Assembly (NCBI GenBank): GCA_947629525.1
Contig: CANREB010000025.1
Coordinates: 1-37,609, forward strand
Source of the DNA: an uncultured Lachnospiraceae bacterium
GTDB taxonomy: Bacteria > Bacillota > Clostridia > Lachnospirales > Lachnospiraceae
Direction: 5' to 3'
DNA length: 37,609 bases
Made by a program: the position numbers and the translations under genes. Of the stretch, positions 1 through 7,998 are shown in pieces. Position 1 is the stretch's first letter. The number at the start of each line of letters is the position of its first letter. The notes under the pieces are model-generated. The model saw nothing but the letters and a program-made list of their open reading frames with translations, was not told where the DNA came from and searched no databases.

Positions 1-58
1 GCTTTCAACCGCATAAATCCATTCTTTAATCTTCTTTAATCACACATTAAAATTTTTG

Positions 59-87
59 TTGATTTTTTATCGGTTTCGGCATATAAT
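59..87 (+). promoter_or_regulatory. Sigma-A-type promoter of the small RNA / DUF3800 locus
   Basis: A -35 box TTGATT (59-64) and a perfect -10 box TATAAT (82-87) are separated by 17 bp. The predicted transcription start is near position 94, immediately before the first of three hairpins. The match to the housekeeping consensus is strong; activity itself is inferred. Confidence 0.65.
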
Positions 88-93
88 ATTAGA

Positions 94-168
94 AAGAAAT
101 CAATGATTTCATTTGGGCTGGTCGTAAGACCCAGGTCCATCACCGGCGGGGAAGTTCCCCGCCTTTTT
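94..168 (+). ncRNA. Candidate DUF3800-associated structured small RNA
   Basis: Three hairpins follow the promoter in about 75 nt. The first is GAAATC/GATTTC (96-110). The second is CTGG..CCAG with an inner TC/GA step and a GTAA (GNRA-type) tetraloop (118-134). The third is a GC-rich stem GGCGGGG/CCCCGCC (145-163) followed by five T. The gene immediately downstream is a DUF3800 relic. Several conserved RNA motifs are known from comparative genomics to lie next to DUF3800 genes, and this element has the expected position and compactness. I cannot say which, if any, of the described motif classes it belongs to. It could also be only a leader/attenuator for the gene behind it. Confidence 0.5.
145..168 (+). 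terminator. Intrinsic terminator ending the small RNA
   Basis: The stem GGCGGGG/CCCCGCC (at least 7 bp, up to 9 bp if the loop closes tightly) is followed directly by TTTTT (164-168). Transcription from the promoter at 59-87 should largely stop here, so the DUF3800 reading frame starting at 194 would depend on read-through. Confidence 0.7.
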
Positions 169-193
169 ATAACGATTACAGGGGTAGCAAATA

Positions 194-713
194 TTGAAGG
201 AACTTAGCATTTTCATTGATGAGTCAGGCGACCTTAGAGAATTATGAAAACATGTCTGTAAAAGAGCGCCATCATATTTTTAACAAAATGGTCGCTTTCA
301 TACGGCAGATTAATATACGATACAAATGTTTTTCTATTGAAAAGAGAAATATTTCCGATGTCGTCGAAGCAACCGGAAGGCTCTCAAAACAAATATCACA
401 ATTTATCCGCGAGCATTACACAGAATTTCTTTCTTTTGATGTTGTCAAAATTTACTATGATAACGGACAAATCGAAGTGAGTAAGATGCTGTCTTCAGTT
501 TTTAATGCCCTGTTACCCAATCCTGTTTTTCGTAAAGTAATGCCTGTAGAATATAAGCTGTTTCAGGCAGCTGATCTTTTATGTACGATAGAACTTGTGA
601 AACTTAAAATAAAAAACAATATGTTTTCTAAATCTGAAATAGCTTTTTTCGGGAATATCCGTGATTTGAAAAAGAATTACATAAAGCCGCTCAGTAAAAA
701 AGAATGGCAATAA
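194..713 (+). pseudogene. DUF3800 domain protein, internally deleted and frameshifted
   Basis: A TTG start at 194 opens a frame reading LKELSIFIDESGD, the characteristic DUF3800 amino terminus with its Asp-containing IDESGD motif. It hits a stop after 17 codons. The family sequence resumes in a different frame from about position 240, with SVKERHHIFNKM, then YYDNGQIE, FQAADLLCTIEL and finally FFGNIRDLKKNYIKPL at the carboxy end. The segment that normally links the IDESGD strand to this middle part (several tens of residues) is absent, so a deletion plus frameshift is the simplest explanation. DUF3800 proteins are usually about 230-250 residues. The family is often linked to mobile elements and structured RNAs, but its function is not established. 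A short carboxy-terminal protein could be made from the internal TTG at 216, but I regard the gene as inactive. Confidence 0.75.
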
Positions 714-726
714 ATTCTTATTATCA

Positions 727-1476
727 TCAAAGCTCTTCAGCAATACTCAACGCCGCAAAAAATTTCTGCATGTCGTGGTTTGCTTCGTGAAGTCCATCCG
801 CATTATAGTCCTCTGTGTCAACAACGTCTCCTGTCACAAGGAAATCATAGAGTTCTATTTTGTGGAAATCGCAGACAGCCTGAACTCCTGCAAGCTCCAT
901 CTCCACCGCAAGACAGCCTTCTCTTTTTCTTTTTTCCGCAAGGTCGCGTGTTTCCCGATAAATCGCATCGGTCGTCCACACTCTTCCCTTTACAAAGGGA
1001 AATCCATGTTTTGTAAATATTTTTTCCACAACATCCGCGTTTTTTATTGTTATGTAGTCTGACGGAAAAGCATAATGATAAGACATACCTTCATCACGAT
1101 ACGCCTCTGACGGAATCACATATCTTCCTTTTGTCTTTGCATTGTCCAAAGCCCCCGCCGAACCGAACAGGATAAATTTCCCCGCTCCCGTATGCCAGTT
1201 GATTTCAATTATATCCGTTCCTGCGAGCGCGGCTCCGATTTCCGAAAGATAAAAAGCTATTTTCTTATCATTGATGTTCAAAAGATGTATCGGTTTGACC
1301 CTATTTGCCGCCCGCATTTCCCCTATCTGCTCATTTGGGAATCGTTCCAGTACGGCAGGATATATTTCTCTTGAAAATGTACCTATCGCAATATCGCAGA
1401 TTTTTCTTTGTTCGCCAAAAAAGGCTTTCGGTGAAATGATTGCTTCACTCTTCGGGTCGAATGAATCGATTATCAT
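727..1476 (-). CDS. Nucleoside phosphorylase (PNP/UDP phosphorylase family)
   Basis: A 249-residue cytosolic enzyme of the PNP_UDP_1 superfamily, which cleaves the N-glycosidic bond of nucleosides with phosphate to give free base and ribose-1-phosphate. Visible signatures are the glycine-rich phosphate-binding segment ILFGSAGAL near residue 105, YRDEGMSYHY, the base-pocket stretch VWTTDAIYRET, and the ribose-binding AVEMELAGVQAV near residue 200, where Met and Glu contact the sugar. These fit uridine phosphorylase-like enzymes best, but purine or AMP nucleosidase-like specificity cannot be excluded. GGAGG lies 6 bp before the ATG, and a TGG-TAAAAT extended -10 is visible about 40 bp upstream. 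The gene is convergent with the DUF3800 relic and about 100 bp downstream of the Nudix gene, so nucleotide salvage or house-cleaning is a plausible shared theme. Confidence 0.85.
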   Translation of the reverse strand: MIIDSFDPKSEAIISPKAFFGEQRKICDIAIGTFSREIYPAVLERFPNEQIGEMRAANRVKPIHLLNINDKKIAFYLSEIGAALAGTDIIEINWHTGAGKFILFGSAGALDNAKTKGRYVIPSEAYRDEGMSYHYAFPSDYITIKNADVVEKIFTKHGFPFVKGRVWTTDAIYRETRDLAEKRKREGCLAVEMELAGVQAVCDFHKIELYDFLVTGDVVDTEDYNADGLHEANHDMQKFFAALSIAEEL

Positions 1477-1572
1477 TTTGTTTCCTCCGTTGTTTTTTCA
1501 CTTATTCCGGCATTTTACCACAATATTCCACATCAAATACAGTTCCGTCCGAATAATATTCTTTGGCGGATT

Positions 1573-2106
1573 TCACATATTAGGAAACAACAGCTCCTTC
1601 GCCCTCTTTAAAATCGGCACTTCCCTGTTGGCAATGAGTCGCCCCAATTTTGTATCAGCACATTTTTCATATTCCCTCAAAGCCTCATCATACGTCATTT
1701 TCAGAGTAGATATATGAAAATCTTCTATCTCATCCCGCATCATATGTGTTTCTCCAAAAGATAAAACCTTACAGAGATAATAGTTATTGATATTGTGCCT
1801 GTGGATTAAATTATAGTAATCGTCCACGACTCCGATTTTGCAAAGTATCTGAACCTCCGCGCCAAGCTCTTCACTTAGCTCCCGTTTCAGCGCATCAGTC
1901 AAACTCTCATCTTTTTCAACTCCGCCGCCCGATGTCTCAATCAGAGCAGCCTTGCCAAAATGGTCGTCGCGCATGACCCTCACAAAATAATAATATCCAT
2001 GCTCATCAAAAACAACCGCCCTTACAATTTTCCTGTCATGATCCGTATACTCAAAATCCCACTCCGTATCCTGCAATTCCAACCTTATTTCTAATTTATT
2101 ATCCAT
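1573..2106 (-). CDS. Nudix hydrolase
   Basis: A 177-residue protein with a complete Nudix box: GGVEKDESL then TDALKRELSEELGA matches G-x5-E-x7-R-E-U-x-E-E-x-G-U. The two Glu of REL-SEE coordinate the catalytic Mg2+. Nudix enzymes hydrolyse nucleoside diphosphates linked to another moiety; the substrate cannot be read from the sequence. I place the start at the second ATG (protein MDNKLEIRL) because GAAGGG stands 6 bp before it. An upstream ATG six codons earlier lacks a good ribosome-binding site. A YYFVRVMRD strand and the box lie in the expected beta-alpha-beta order. It lies between the nucleoside phosphorylase and the AlbA_2 regulator with about 100-bp gaps, so it is probably transcribed separately. 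Confidence 0.85.
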   Translation of the reverse strand: MDNKLEIRLELQDTEWDFEYTDHDRKIVRAVVFDEHGYYYFVRVMRDDHFGKAALIETSGGGVEKDESLTDALKRELSEELGAEVQILCKIGVVDDYYNLIHRHNINNYYLCKVLSFGETHMMRDEIEDFHISTLKMTYDEALREYEKCADTKLGRLIANREVPILKRAKELLFPNM

Positions 2107-2204
2107 AATTTTCCCTTCTTTCATAATCAGTTTTTACAATTCGACTTTGCCATAAAAATCCTAAATCCATCACTCAAACTGCATACTGCAAACCAAATGT
2201 TTTG

Positions 2205-3617
2205 TCAAACAGTCAAATATTTCTGCTTCTTGCTTTTCGGCTTATCAGGTATCGTCATTTTCAATTTCTTACTTTCAATCAAGGGCGTAAGGTAACGAGT
2301 CATAAATTGTGACCTGCTTTTAAAACCGCAAAATTCAATAATCTCCGCTCTTGATCTGGCAATTGTACAAAATTTCAAAATATTCTCTTCTACATTCAAC
2401 GTATCATCATATTTTTCAATATACATCTCATCATGTGCCCTGTCATGTATCTCATCATGTGCCCCGTCATGTACCATGTAGGGTTCTCCGCGAAATGCTG
2501 CCTTCATTCCGCGATAAAAGCAAACCACAAAACCGCCCTGTACGGTTTTGAATTCCACTTTACACCCTGCCCCATCACAAAGGTACTGAATGCGTTTAAG
2601 TCCTGTAGCAAAAGCTTCCATATCCTGAGAATAATAAAGTGTCCTTGTAATCAAAGCATTTCTGCGTATTGGTGCTTTATTTTCTTTCACAAACGATTCA
2701 GGCGAATGATTTTTAGGAAACTCTCCCGGACTGTAAATTTCTATTCGATCCCTGTAAACAGCCACCTCATTTGCCTGTCCTGATTCAAAAAGCTTGTGCC
2801 CAAACGAATTAATAATAGCCTCTCTTACAGCAGCAACCGGCACTTCAGGAATTTCTTTTCGCGAAAGACCTGTGATTTCCGCTTTCCAATCCATAGCATC
2901 TATCACATATTGTTCCGCCTTTTCCTTTAATGTCATAATAGAACCTGTAAATCTGCGGATATCCGTGAAAGTGAGCCTTTCATTTGTCGCAAACTTAGCC
3001 ATCTGTAATTCATTCATCCCACATTCACAAAACAATGCCGCCCCTGCATTGAGCAAATAATCCCCCTCCAATAATCCAAGTGTTTTCAATACGCTTCTTT
3101 TATCTGTATGTTCAAATGTGATCCTATTTGCCTCATGCGCCTTCCGCAAATATGCCTGTAATACTTCTTCATTTACATCATCTACCCGATACTTTGATAT
3201 CCAGGATTCCCATGAATAACCGGATATGTTATCTCTTTTTCTCAACATATCCTCATATGTTTCCTGATCCATTACAACATCCTCGTCAGAAACGCGGATA
3301 CGCGCAATGTTAAACGCAGTATACGGGCATCTCGTGCCGGAAAATTTTACATAAATCACTTGACTTCCGTCATAATCCAAAACCTTAATCTCCGGGTAAA
3401 TCATCGGACGAATATGATTTCTGATTGACTGGCTGACTGTGCGAAGTGTGGAATCCCCTATCTCCTGTCCTAAAATAGTTCCGTCATTTTTCACTCCAAA
3501 ATAAAGTTCTCCTGATTGATGCTTATTCAATATTGCAGCTATCGAAATTATGCCTTCGTTTATCTCACTGGTAGATTTCTTATACTCAATTTGTTCAGTT
3601 TCGCTTCCGATATTCAT
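2205..3617 (-). CDS. AlbA_2 (Schlafen-like) ATP-binding regulator with C-terminal winged helix
   Basis: A 470-residue protein. Residues 1-120 form an AlbA_2/Schlafen AAA_4 domain (QIEYKKS, then the GGELYFGV-like strand ELYFGVKNDGTILG). Residues 250-370 resemble the GHKL-type ATP-binding fold of this family (VAAVREAIINSFGH, YRDRIEIYSPGEFP, FATGLKRIQ). The tail (400-470) looks like a winged helix (FCTIARSRAEIIEFCGFKSRSQF). Such proteins are usually annotated as ATP-dependent DNA-binding or RecG-like regulators; many are accessory genes and the biochemical role is poorly known. A linker between the ATP domain and the winged helix is a His-Asp-rich tract (HDGAHDEIHDRAHDE) made by a tandem DNA repeat. 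Start chosen at ATG 3617, since the preceding TTG has worse spacing to GAGAGG. Only 39 bp separate it from the ABC transporter gene, so read-through from that operon is likely. Confidence 0.75.
   Translation of the reverse strand: MNIGSETEQIEYKKSTSEINEGIISIAAILNKHQSGELYFGVKNDGTILGQEIGDSTLRTVSQSIRNHIRPMIYPEIKVLDYDGSQVIYVKFSGTRCPYTAFNIARIRVSDEDVVMDQETYEDMLRKRDNISGYSWESWISKYRVDDVNEEVLQAYLRKAHEANRITFEHTDKRSVLKTLGLLEGDYLLNAGAALFCECGMNELQMAKFATNERLTFTDIRRFTGSIMTLKEKAEQYVIDAMDWKAEITGLSRKEIPEVPVAAVREAIINSFGHKLFESGQANEVAVYRDRIEIYSPGEFPKNHSPESFVKENKAPIRRNALITRTLYYSQDMEAFATGLKRIQYLCDGAGCKVEFKTVQGGFVVCFYRGMKAAFRGEPYMVHDGAHDEIHDRAHDEMYIEKYDDTLNVEENILKFCTIARSRAEIIEFCGFKSRSQFMTRYLTPLIESKKLKMTIPDKPKSKKQKYLTV
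2425..2472. repeat. 24-bp tandem repeat inside the AlbA_2 gene
   Basis: Two nearly identical 24-bp units lie head to tail at 2425-2448 and 2449-2472, differing at one base, and partial units of the same CATGT/CATCATG theme flank them. The unit length is a multiple of three, so copy-number changes keep the reading frame and lengthen or shorten the His-Asp-rich linker of the encoded protein. Confidence 0.8.
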
Positions 3618-3656
3618 CAATAAATTTACCTCTCAATCCACATATTTTTGACCCGC

Positions 3657-5429
3657 TCACTCAAACTGCGCATTATAAAGCTGACTGTAAAACCCTTTCT
3701 TCTCCATAAGCTCTTTGTGGCTGCCCTGCTCAACTATCTCGCCATGGTTTACGACAAGTATCACATCAGCATTCTTTATCGTCGAAAGCCTGTGTGCGAT
3801 GACAAAGCACGTCTTATCCTCCATCAGCCTGCGCATTGCCTGCTGTATCCGTATCTCCGTCCGCGTGTCAACGTTTGAAGTTGCCTCGTCAAGTATCAGC
3901 ATACGCGCGTCCATAAGCATGGCACGCGCAATCGTGAGAAGCTGCTTCTGCCCCTTGGAAATATTCGTGCCGTCGTCGGTGAGGACAGTATCATATCCGT
4001 CGGGAAGGCGCTTTATATACGAATGTATCATCGCTGCCTTTGCCGCCTCTACCACCTCGTCATAAGTCGCATCCGCACGCCCGTAAGCGATATTTTCAAA
4101 AATCGTCCCTTGGAAAAGCCATGTATCCTGAAGTACCATGGCATATGAACGGCGAAGACTTGAACGCGTTATATCCCTTATATCGTTGTTATCAACATAT
4201 ATATTTCCGTCGTCAATATCATAAAAACGCATGAGCAGATTTATAAGCGTAGTCTTTCCCGCACCCGTAGGTCCTACTACAGCGACAAGCTTGCCGCGGG
4301 CGGCATGCAGATTTAAGTTTTTTATGACAGTAATGTCATTATTATATCCGAAGCTCACATTCTCAAGCCGCACATCACCGTCGGTATGTTCAAGCACAAG
4401 CGCGTTGTCGTCGTCGGCGAGTTCGGGCAGCTCGTCCATCATATTAAAGACACGTTCTGCTGCCGCAAGCGCCGACTGCAGTTCACTTATAATGTTCGCC
4501 GCCTCGTTTATCGGTCCCGAAAATTTTCTTGCATAGAGAACAAATGAAGAAATCTTTCCTACGCTTAACTGCCCGTGCAGAAACAGAAAAGCACCGAAAG
4601 TGCTGACCAGTGTAAGCGAAAGATTATTTACGAAATTTACTGACGGTCCCACGACGCTGCCGTAATATTCCGCCCTGTAGTACGCCTCAACTGCCTCCTC
4701 GTTTTTACCGTCAAAGCGTGCTATCGTATTTTCTTCCTGATTGTAGGCTTTCAATGTTTTCTGTCCCGATATCATCTCCTCAACGAAACCATTCAGTTCT
4801 CCGAGCTTTCTTGAGCGCAGCCTGAACATCGGACGCGTCTTGCCTGTCAGATACTTTGTTATCACTATCGACAGCGGTACAGTAAAAGCAAAGATAAGCA
4901 CAAGCTTTGGTGAAATCACAACCATCATAAAGAGCGCGCCGATAACCGTGATGATGGTGGTCAATATCTGCACTATATCATTTGAAAGCGATGTGTTTAC
5001 AGTATCTATATCATACGAAATGCGGCTTATGATATCGCCCGTCTGATGCGTGTCAAAATATCCGACAGGCAGTTCCAAAAGCCTGTGGAATACATCATGC
5101 CTCATCCTGTACACTACCTTGCGGCTTATGTTTATCATCAGTACGGAAAGCGCATACGAAAGCAGCGACGAAAACAGATAAAACACCACCATAAGCCCCG
5201 CATAATAAAATACACGCGGAAAATCCACTTTTCCCTCGCCAAGTTCTATCGCATCTATCGCATAGCCCGAAAGCATCGGACCTATGAGCGCCATGACGTT
5301 GCTCCCTACAGTGAGCGCAAGCGCAAGAAGCAGAAGGAACTTGTACTTCATCATATATGCGCCAAGCCGCAGCATTGTGCCTTTTCTGTTTTTCGGTTTC
5401 TCGTATTTGCTGTTCTGCTTATCCGCCAT
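3657..5429 (-). CDS. Heterodimeric ABC exporter subunit with the intact catalytic site
   Basis: A 590-residue half-transporter with an amino-terminal six-helix exporter domain (helices from about residues 25-320; coupling segment PVGYFDTHQTGDIISR) and a nucleotide-binding domain. Visible are Walker A GPTGAGKTT (386-394), Q-loop VLQDTWLF, signature ISKGQ (about 490-494), Walker B LILDE with catalytic Glu515, and H-loop His546 (VIAHRLS). The signature reads SKGQ rather than LSGGQ, so this protein provides one canonical ATP site (its Walker motifs) and a degenerate signature for the partner's site. This fits the BmrC/D- or TM287/288-type heterodimer with the gene at 6060-7817. Such exporters move drugs, lipids or peptides outward; the substrate is unknown. 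The gene follows the SGNH hydrolase gene after 11 bp and is the third gene of one operon. Confidence 0.9.
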   Translation of the reverse strand: MADKQNSKYEKPKNRKGTMLRLGAYMMKYKFLLLLALALTVGSNVMALIGPMLSGYAIDAIELGEGKVDFPRVFYYAGLMVVFYLFSSLLSYALSVLMINISRKVVYRMRHDVFHRLLELPVGYFDTHQTGDIISRISYDIDTVNTSLSNDIVQILTTIITVIGALFMMVVISPKLVLIFAFTVPLSIVITKYLTGKTRPMFRLRSRKLGELNGFVEEMISGQKTLKAYNQEENTIARFDGKNEEAVEAYYRAEYYGSVVGPSVNFVNNLSLTLVSTFGAFLFLHGQLSVGKISSFVLYARKFSGPINEAANIISELQSALAAAERVFNMMDELPELADDDNALVLEHTDGDVRLENVSFGYNNDITVIKNLNLHAARGKLVAVVGPTGAGKTTLINLLMRFYDIDDGNIYVDNNDIRDITRSSLRRSYAMVLQDTWLFQGTIFENIAYGRADATYDEVVEAAKAAMIHSYIKRLPDGYDTVLTDDGTNISKGQKQLLTIARAMLMDARMLILDEATSNVDTRTEIRIQQAMRRLMEDKTCFVIAHRLSTIKNADVILVVNHGEIVEQGSHKELMEKKGFYSQLYNAQFE

Positions 5430-5440
5430 TGTGCGACCTC

Positions 5441-6085
5441 CTATATTTTTCCCTGCGGCTTCATCTGCATCAGAGCTTCCGCTATCTGCTTCATCCCGAG
5501 TTTGGACGGATGCCCGTTCTGTTTGTCTATATTTTTCAGTTCCAAAAGCTCCACTCCAAAATGCCTGCTGACTTCTTTCTGCACATCCCTAATCTCAGAC
5601 GTAATTTCGTCATTCAGCAGCACCGTAATTCTGCTGTCCGGAAAATTTTCCGTAATGTACTCCGCCATACAGCAAAACGCCGGTGCAAACGAGAACAGAT
5701 CCTCCTCCGATTTTTGACCGTATTTAACAATTCCAATCGGACTCTGAGCCCAGAAATCATTAGTACCGCCAAATATAATGATCCAATCCGGCTTGATACC
5801 GTCTCTTTTAAGATTGCCAAATTCCCTGTGCATGCGCGTGACAAACGCTGTAGCTTTCCCGTCCATCTCGGGATAACCCGAATAGCAGACAGCGCTTCCG
5901 CTGAAGCTGCAGTTTGCCGCTATCTCATACCCCATTTCCGAGCAGACCCTATACCACCATGTGTCCTCCACCCGTTCCACATCATTTGGCGCCTCATTCA
6001 CCGTACCGTACCAATACGAATAGCCCTCCGGCATATATCCCTCGTAGGTGCTGTAAGAATCACCGATAATTGCTAACTTTTTCAT
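5441..6085 (-). CDS. SGNH/GDSL-type hydrolase
   Basis: A 214-residue protein starting MKKLAIIGDSYSTYEGY. The GDSY block carries the catalytic Ser, IIIFGGTND supplies the block III Gly-Asn region, and HPSKLGMKQIAEAL carries the block V histidine. These are the hallmarks of SGNH esterases, which deacylate lipids or carbohydrates. No signal peptide is visible, so it is probably cytosolic. GGGAGGG stands 5 bp upstream of the chosen ATG, and an earlier start eight codons upstream is unlikely. The start lies 26 bp inside the end of the upstream ABC gene and the stop is 11 bp before the next ABC gene. The hydrolase is therefore embedded in an exporter operon, suggesting that it processes the exported compound or confers resistance to it. 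That link is inference. Confidence 0.85.
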   Translation of the reverse strand: MKKLAIIGDSYSTYEGYMPEGYSYWYGTVNEAPNDVERVEDTWWYRVCSEMGYEIAANCSFSGSAVCYSGYPEMDGKATAFVTRMHREFGNLKRDGIKPDWIIIFGGTNDFWAQSPIGIVKYGQKSEEDLFSFAPAFCCMAEYITENFPDSRITVLLNDEITSEIRDVQKEVSRHFGVELLELKNIDKQNGHPSKLGMKQIAEALMQMKPQGKI

Positions 6086-7817
6086 ATTCGTCCCTCCCTG
6101 TATCATTCTCTTCTCCTATCTGTGAAATACTTATCTCTCTGTAAACCTCACAATTTTCCATCAGTTCATCATGTGTGCCGTAACCGATCATCCTGCCTTC
6201 GTCAAGTACTAAGATGTGGTCGGCATACATTACGGAACTTATGCGCTGCGCTATTATCACCTTTGTCGTGTCCTTAAAGTGCTGCGCAAGCTCATGCCGC
6301 AGTGCCGCGTCTGTCTTATAATCAAGTGCGCTTGATGAATCGTCGAGCACCAGTATATCGGGGTGTGAAGCAAGCGCCCGCGCTATCAGCACACGCTGTT
6401 TCTGTCCGCCGCTCAGATTTGCTCCCCTGATGTTGACAAGATTGTCATAACCCCGCCCTTTCTCCTCGACAAATTCTTTCGCCCGCGCATATAGCACGGC
6501 TTCCTTTATCTGCTCGTCGCTAAGTTTTCTGCCAAGTCTTATGTTTTCCGTTATCGACTGTTCAAAAAGAGTATCGTTTTGGAACACCACGCCGAACTTG
6601 TCACGCAGCGCCTTTGTCTCTATTGAGCGTATGTTCTCGCCGTCTATGTATATCGCGCCGCTGTCGGCATCATAAAAGCGCATTAGAAGCTGTGCTATCG
6701 TGCTCTTGCCCGAACCTGTTGCGCCAAGTATGCCCAGAGTCTCACCTTTTTTCAGGGCAAAACTTATATCGTCAACATCAGGCTCTTTGCCTTTGTATGA
6801 AAAGCTCACATGGTCGAACCTGATAAAAGCGTCCTCGTTTTCAAGCCGTTCAAAAACCCCGCACAGCATCTCAGGCGGCGCTTCAACCACCGCTATGATC
6901 CTGTCGGCGGACGCTACTGCCTTTGATATGATAACAAACATCTTTGAAATATTTATCATCGCATTAAGTATAATGGTAAAATATGTCAGAAAGGCAAGTA
7001 TCTTTCCAACCTCGCAAAGTCCCGCGTTCACACGGTACGCGCCTACAAGCACGACAAACACAAGACCGAAGTTAAGAAACATGTTCATGCTTGGATTTAC
7101 CACAGCCATAGTAGTGTCCGCTTTTCTCTCACGCCCGACTACCTCTTTATTCACGGCGTCATACTTTTCTTTCTCGTAATCAGTTTTTGAGAGCGCCTTT
7201 ATGACGCGTATTCCCGCCACATCCTCACGGATGATGCGTACGAACTGGTCTACTGACGCCTGAAGCGCCGTGTACATCGGTATGCTTTTCTTAGAGACAT
7301 AAATAGTAATAAACGCTATTATCGGCATTACCGACACAAGAACCAAAGTCAGCACAGGGTCGAGCGTAAGCGTCACAAGTATTCCGCCTATTATAAGGAT
7401 AGGCGCGCGCACACCGAGGCGCTGCACGCGTCCAAGCATCTGATGTACATTGTATGTGTCCGTTGTAAGCCTTGATATGAGCGAGGGCTTTGTATATTTA
7501 TCCGTCTGTGAATGTGAAAGCCACATAATACGTTCAAACAGATCGTGCCTCACCGCCTGAGTCGTATCCCTTGCCACTTTCGATGCCATCCTGTTTGCAA
7601 TGACATTGAGCAGCAGCGCGAGTACAGAGCAGATAAACATCAATATTCCCCAGAAGAATATCTCATTTCCCGCCCCTTTCGGTATGACCGTGTCTATCAT
7701 GTACGCCAATATCCAAGGCAGACACAAATCCATGATAGTCCCGATAAACTTTATGACAAACCCAAACGCCATCCGCGCGTAATACGGGCGCAGATAATAT
7801 GTGATCACCTTTTTCAT
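6060..7817 (-). CDS. Heterodimeric ABC exporter subunit with the degenerate catalytic site
   Basis: A 585-residue ABC half-exporter. The membrane domain (about residues 15-300) contains MIDTVIPKG and the coupling motif LISRLTTDTYNVH. The nucleotide-binding domain has Walker A GATGSGKST (365-373), Q-loop VFQNDTLF, a perfect LSGGQ signature (468-472), Walker B LVLDD with Asp493 in place of the catalytic Glu, and Gln524 in place of the H-loop His (IIAQRIS). Missing Glu and His with an intact signature is the exact complement of the partner at 3657-5429, so together they form one active and one degenerate ATP site. It is the first gene of the three-gene operon. GGAGGT precedes the ATG by 9 bp. 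A drug, lipid or peptide exporter is likely; the cargo is not readable. Confidence 0.9.
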   Translation of the reverse strand: MKKVITYYLRPYYARMAFGFVIKFIGTIMDLCLPWILAYMIDTVIPKGAGNEIFFWGILMFICSVLALLLNVIANRMASKVARDTTQAVRHDLFERIMWLSHSQTDKYTKPSLISRLTTDTYNVHQMLGRVQRLGVRAPILIIGGILVTLTLDPVLTLVLVSVMPIIAFITIYVSKKSIPMYTALQASVDQFVRIIREDVAGIRVIKALSKTDYEKEKYDAVNKEVVGRERKADTTMAVVNPSMNMFLNFGLVFVVLVGAYRVNAGLCEVGKILAFLTYFTIILNAMINISKMFVIISKAVASADRIIAVVEAPPEMLCGVFERLENEDAFIRFDHVSFSYKGKEPDVDDISFALKKGETLGILGATGSGKSTIAQLLMRFYDADSGAIYIDGENIRSIETKALRDKFGVVFQNDTLFEQSITENIRLGRKLSDEQIKEAVLYARAKEFVEEKGRGYDNLVNIRGANLSGGQKQRVLIARALASHPDILVLDDSSSALDYKTDAALRHELAQHFKDTTKVIIAQRISSVMYADHILVLDEGRMIGYGTHDELMENCEVYREISISQIGEENDTGRDEYEKVSNYR

Positions 7818-7902
7818 GCTGTCTTAACCTCCGTTTCCACATCATTACACACCGGCGGTAAAATGACCGACGTACGGCACGGATTTATTTTTAAATTAAT
7901 TA

Positions 7903-7930
7903 TTTACAACCCGCCACTTTTAATTATAAT
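7903..7930 (+). promoter_or_regulatory. Promoter of the SDR/NTF2-like operon
   Basis: TTTACA (7903-7908) and TATAAT (7925-7930) are spaced by 16 bp in an AT-rich 180-bp gap between the divergent ABC exporter operon and the SDR gene. The remainder of this gap shows no gene. Confidence 0.5.
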
Positions 7931-7998
7931 AATAAATAGAAAGAAAAACAACAAAATACTAACTTTTGGCACACTTATCGGTGCAGAATGGAGGAAAA

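Noticed and set aside
7848..7890. Operator-like palindromes (ACCGGCGGT, CCGACGTACGG) upstream of the ABC exporter operon.
   Set aside because: They are short and imperfect, and no regulator gene is adjacent; chance matches cannot be excluded.
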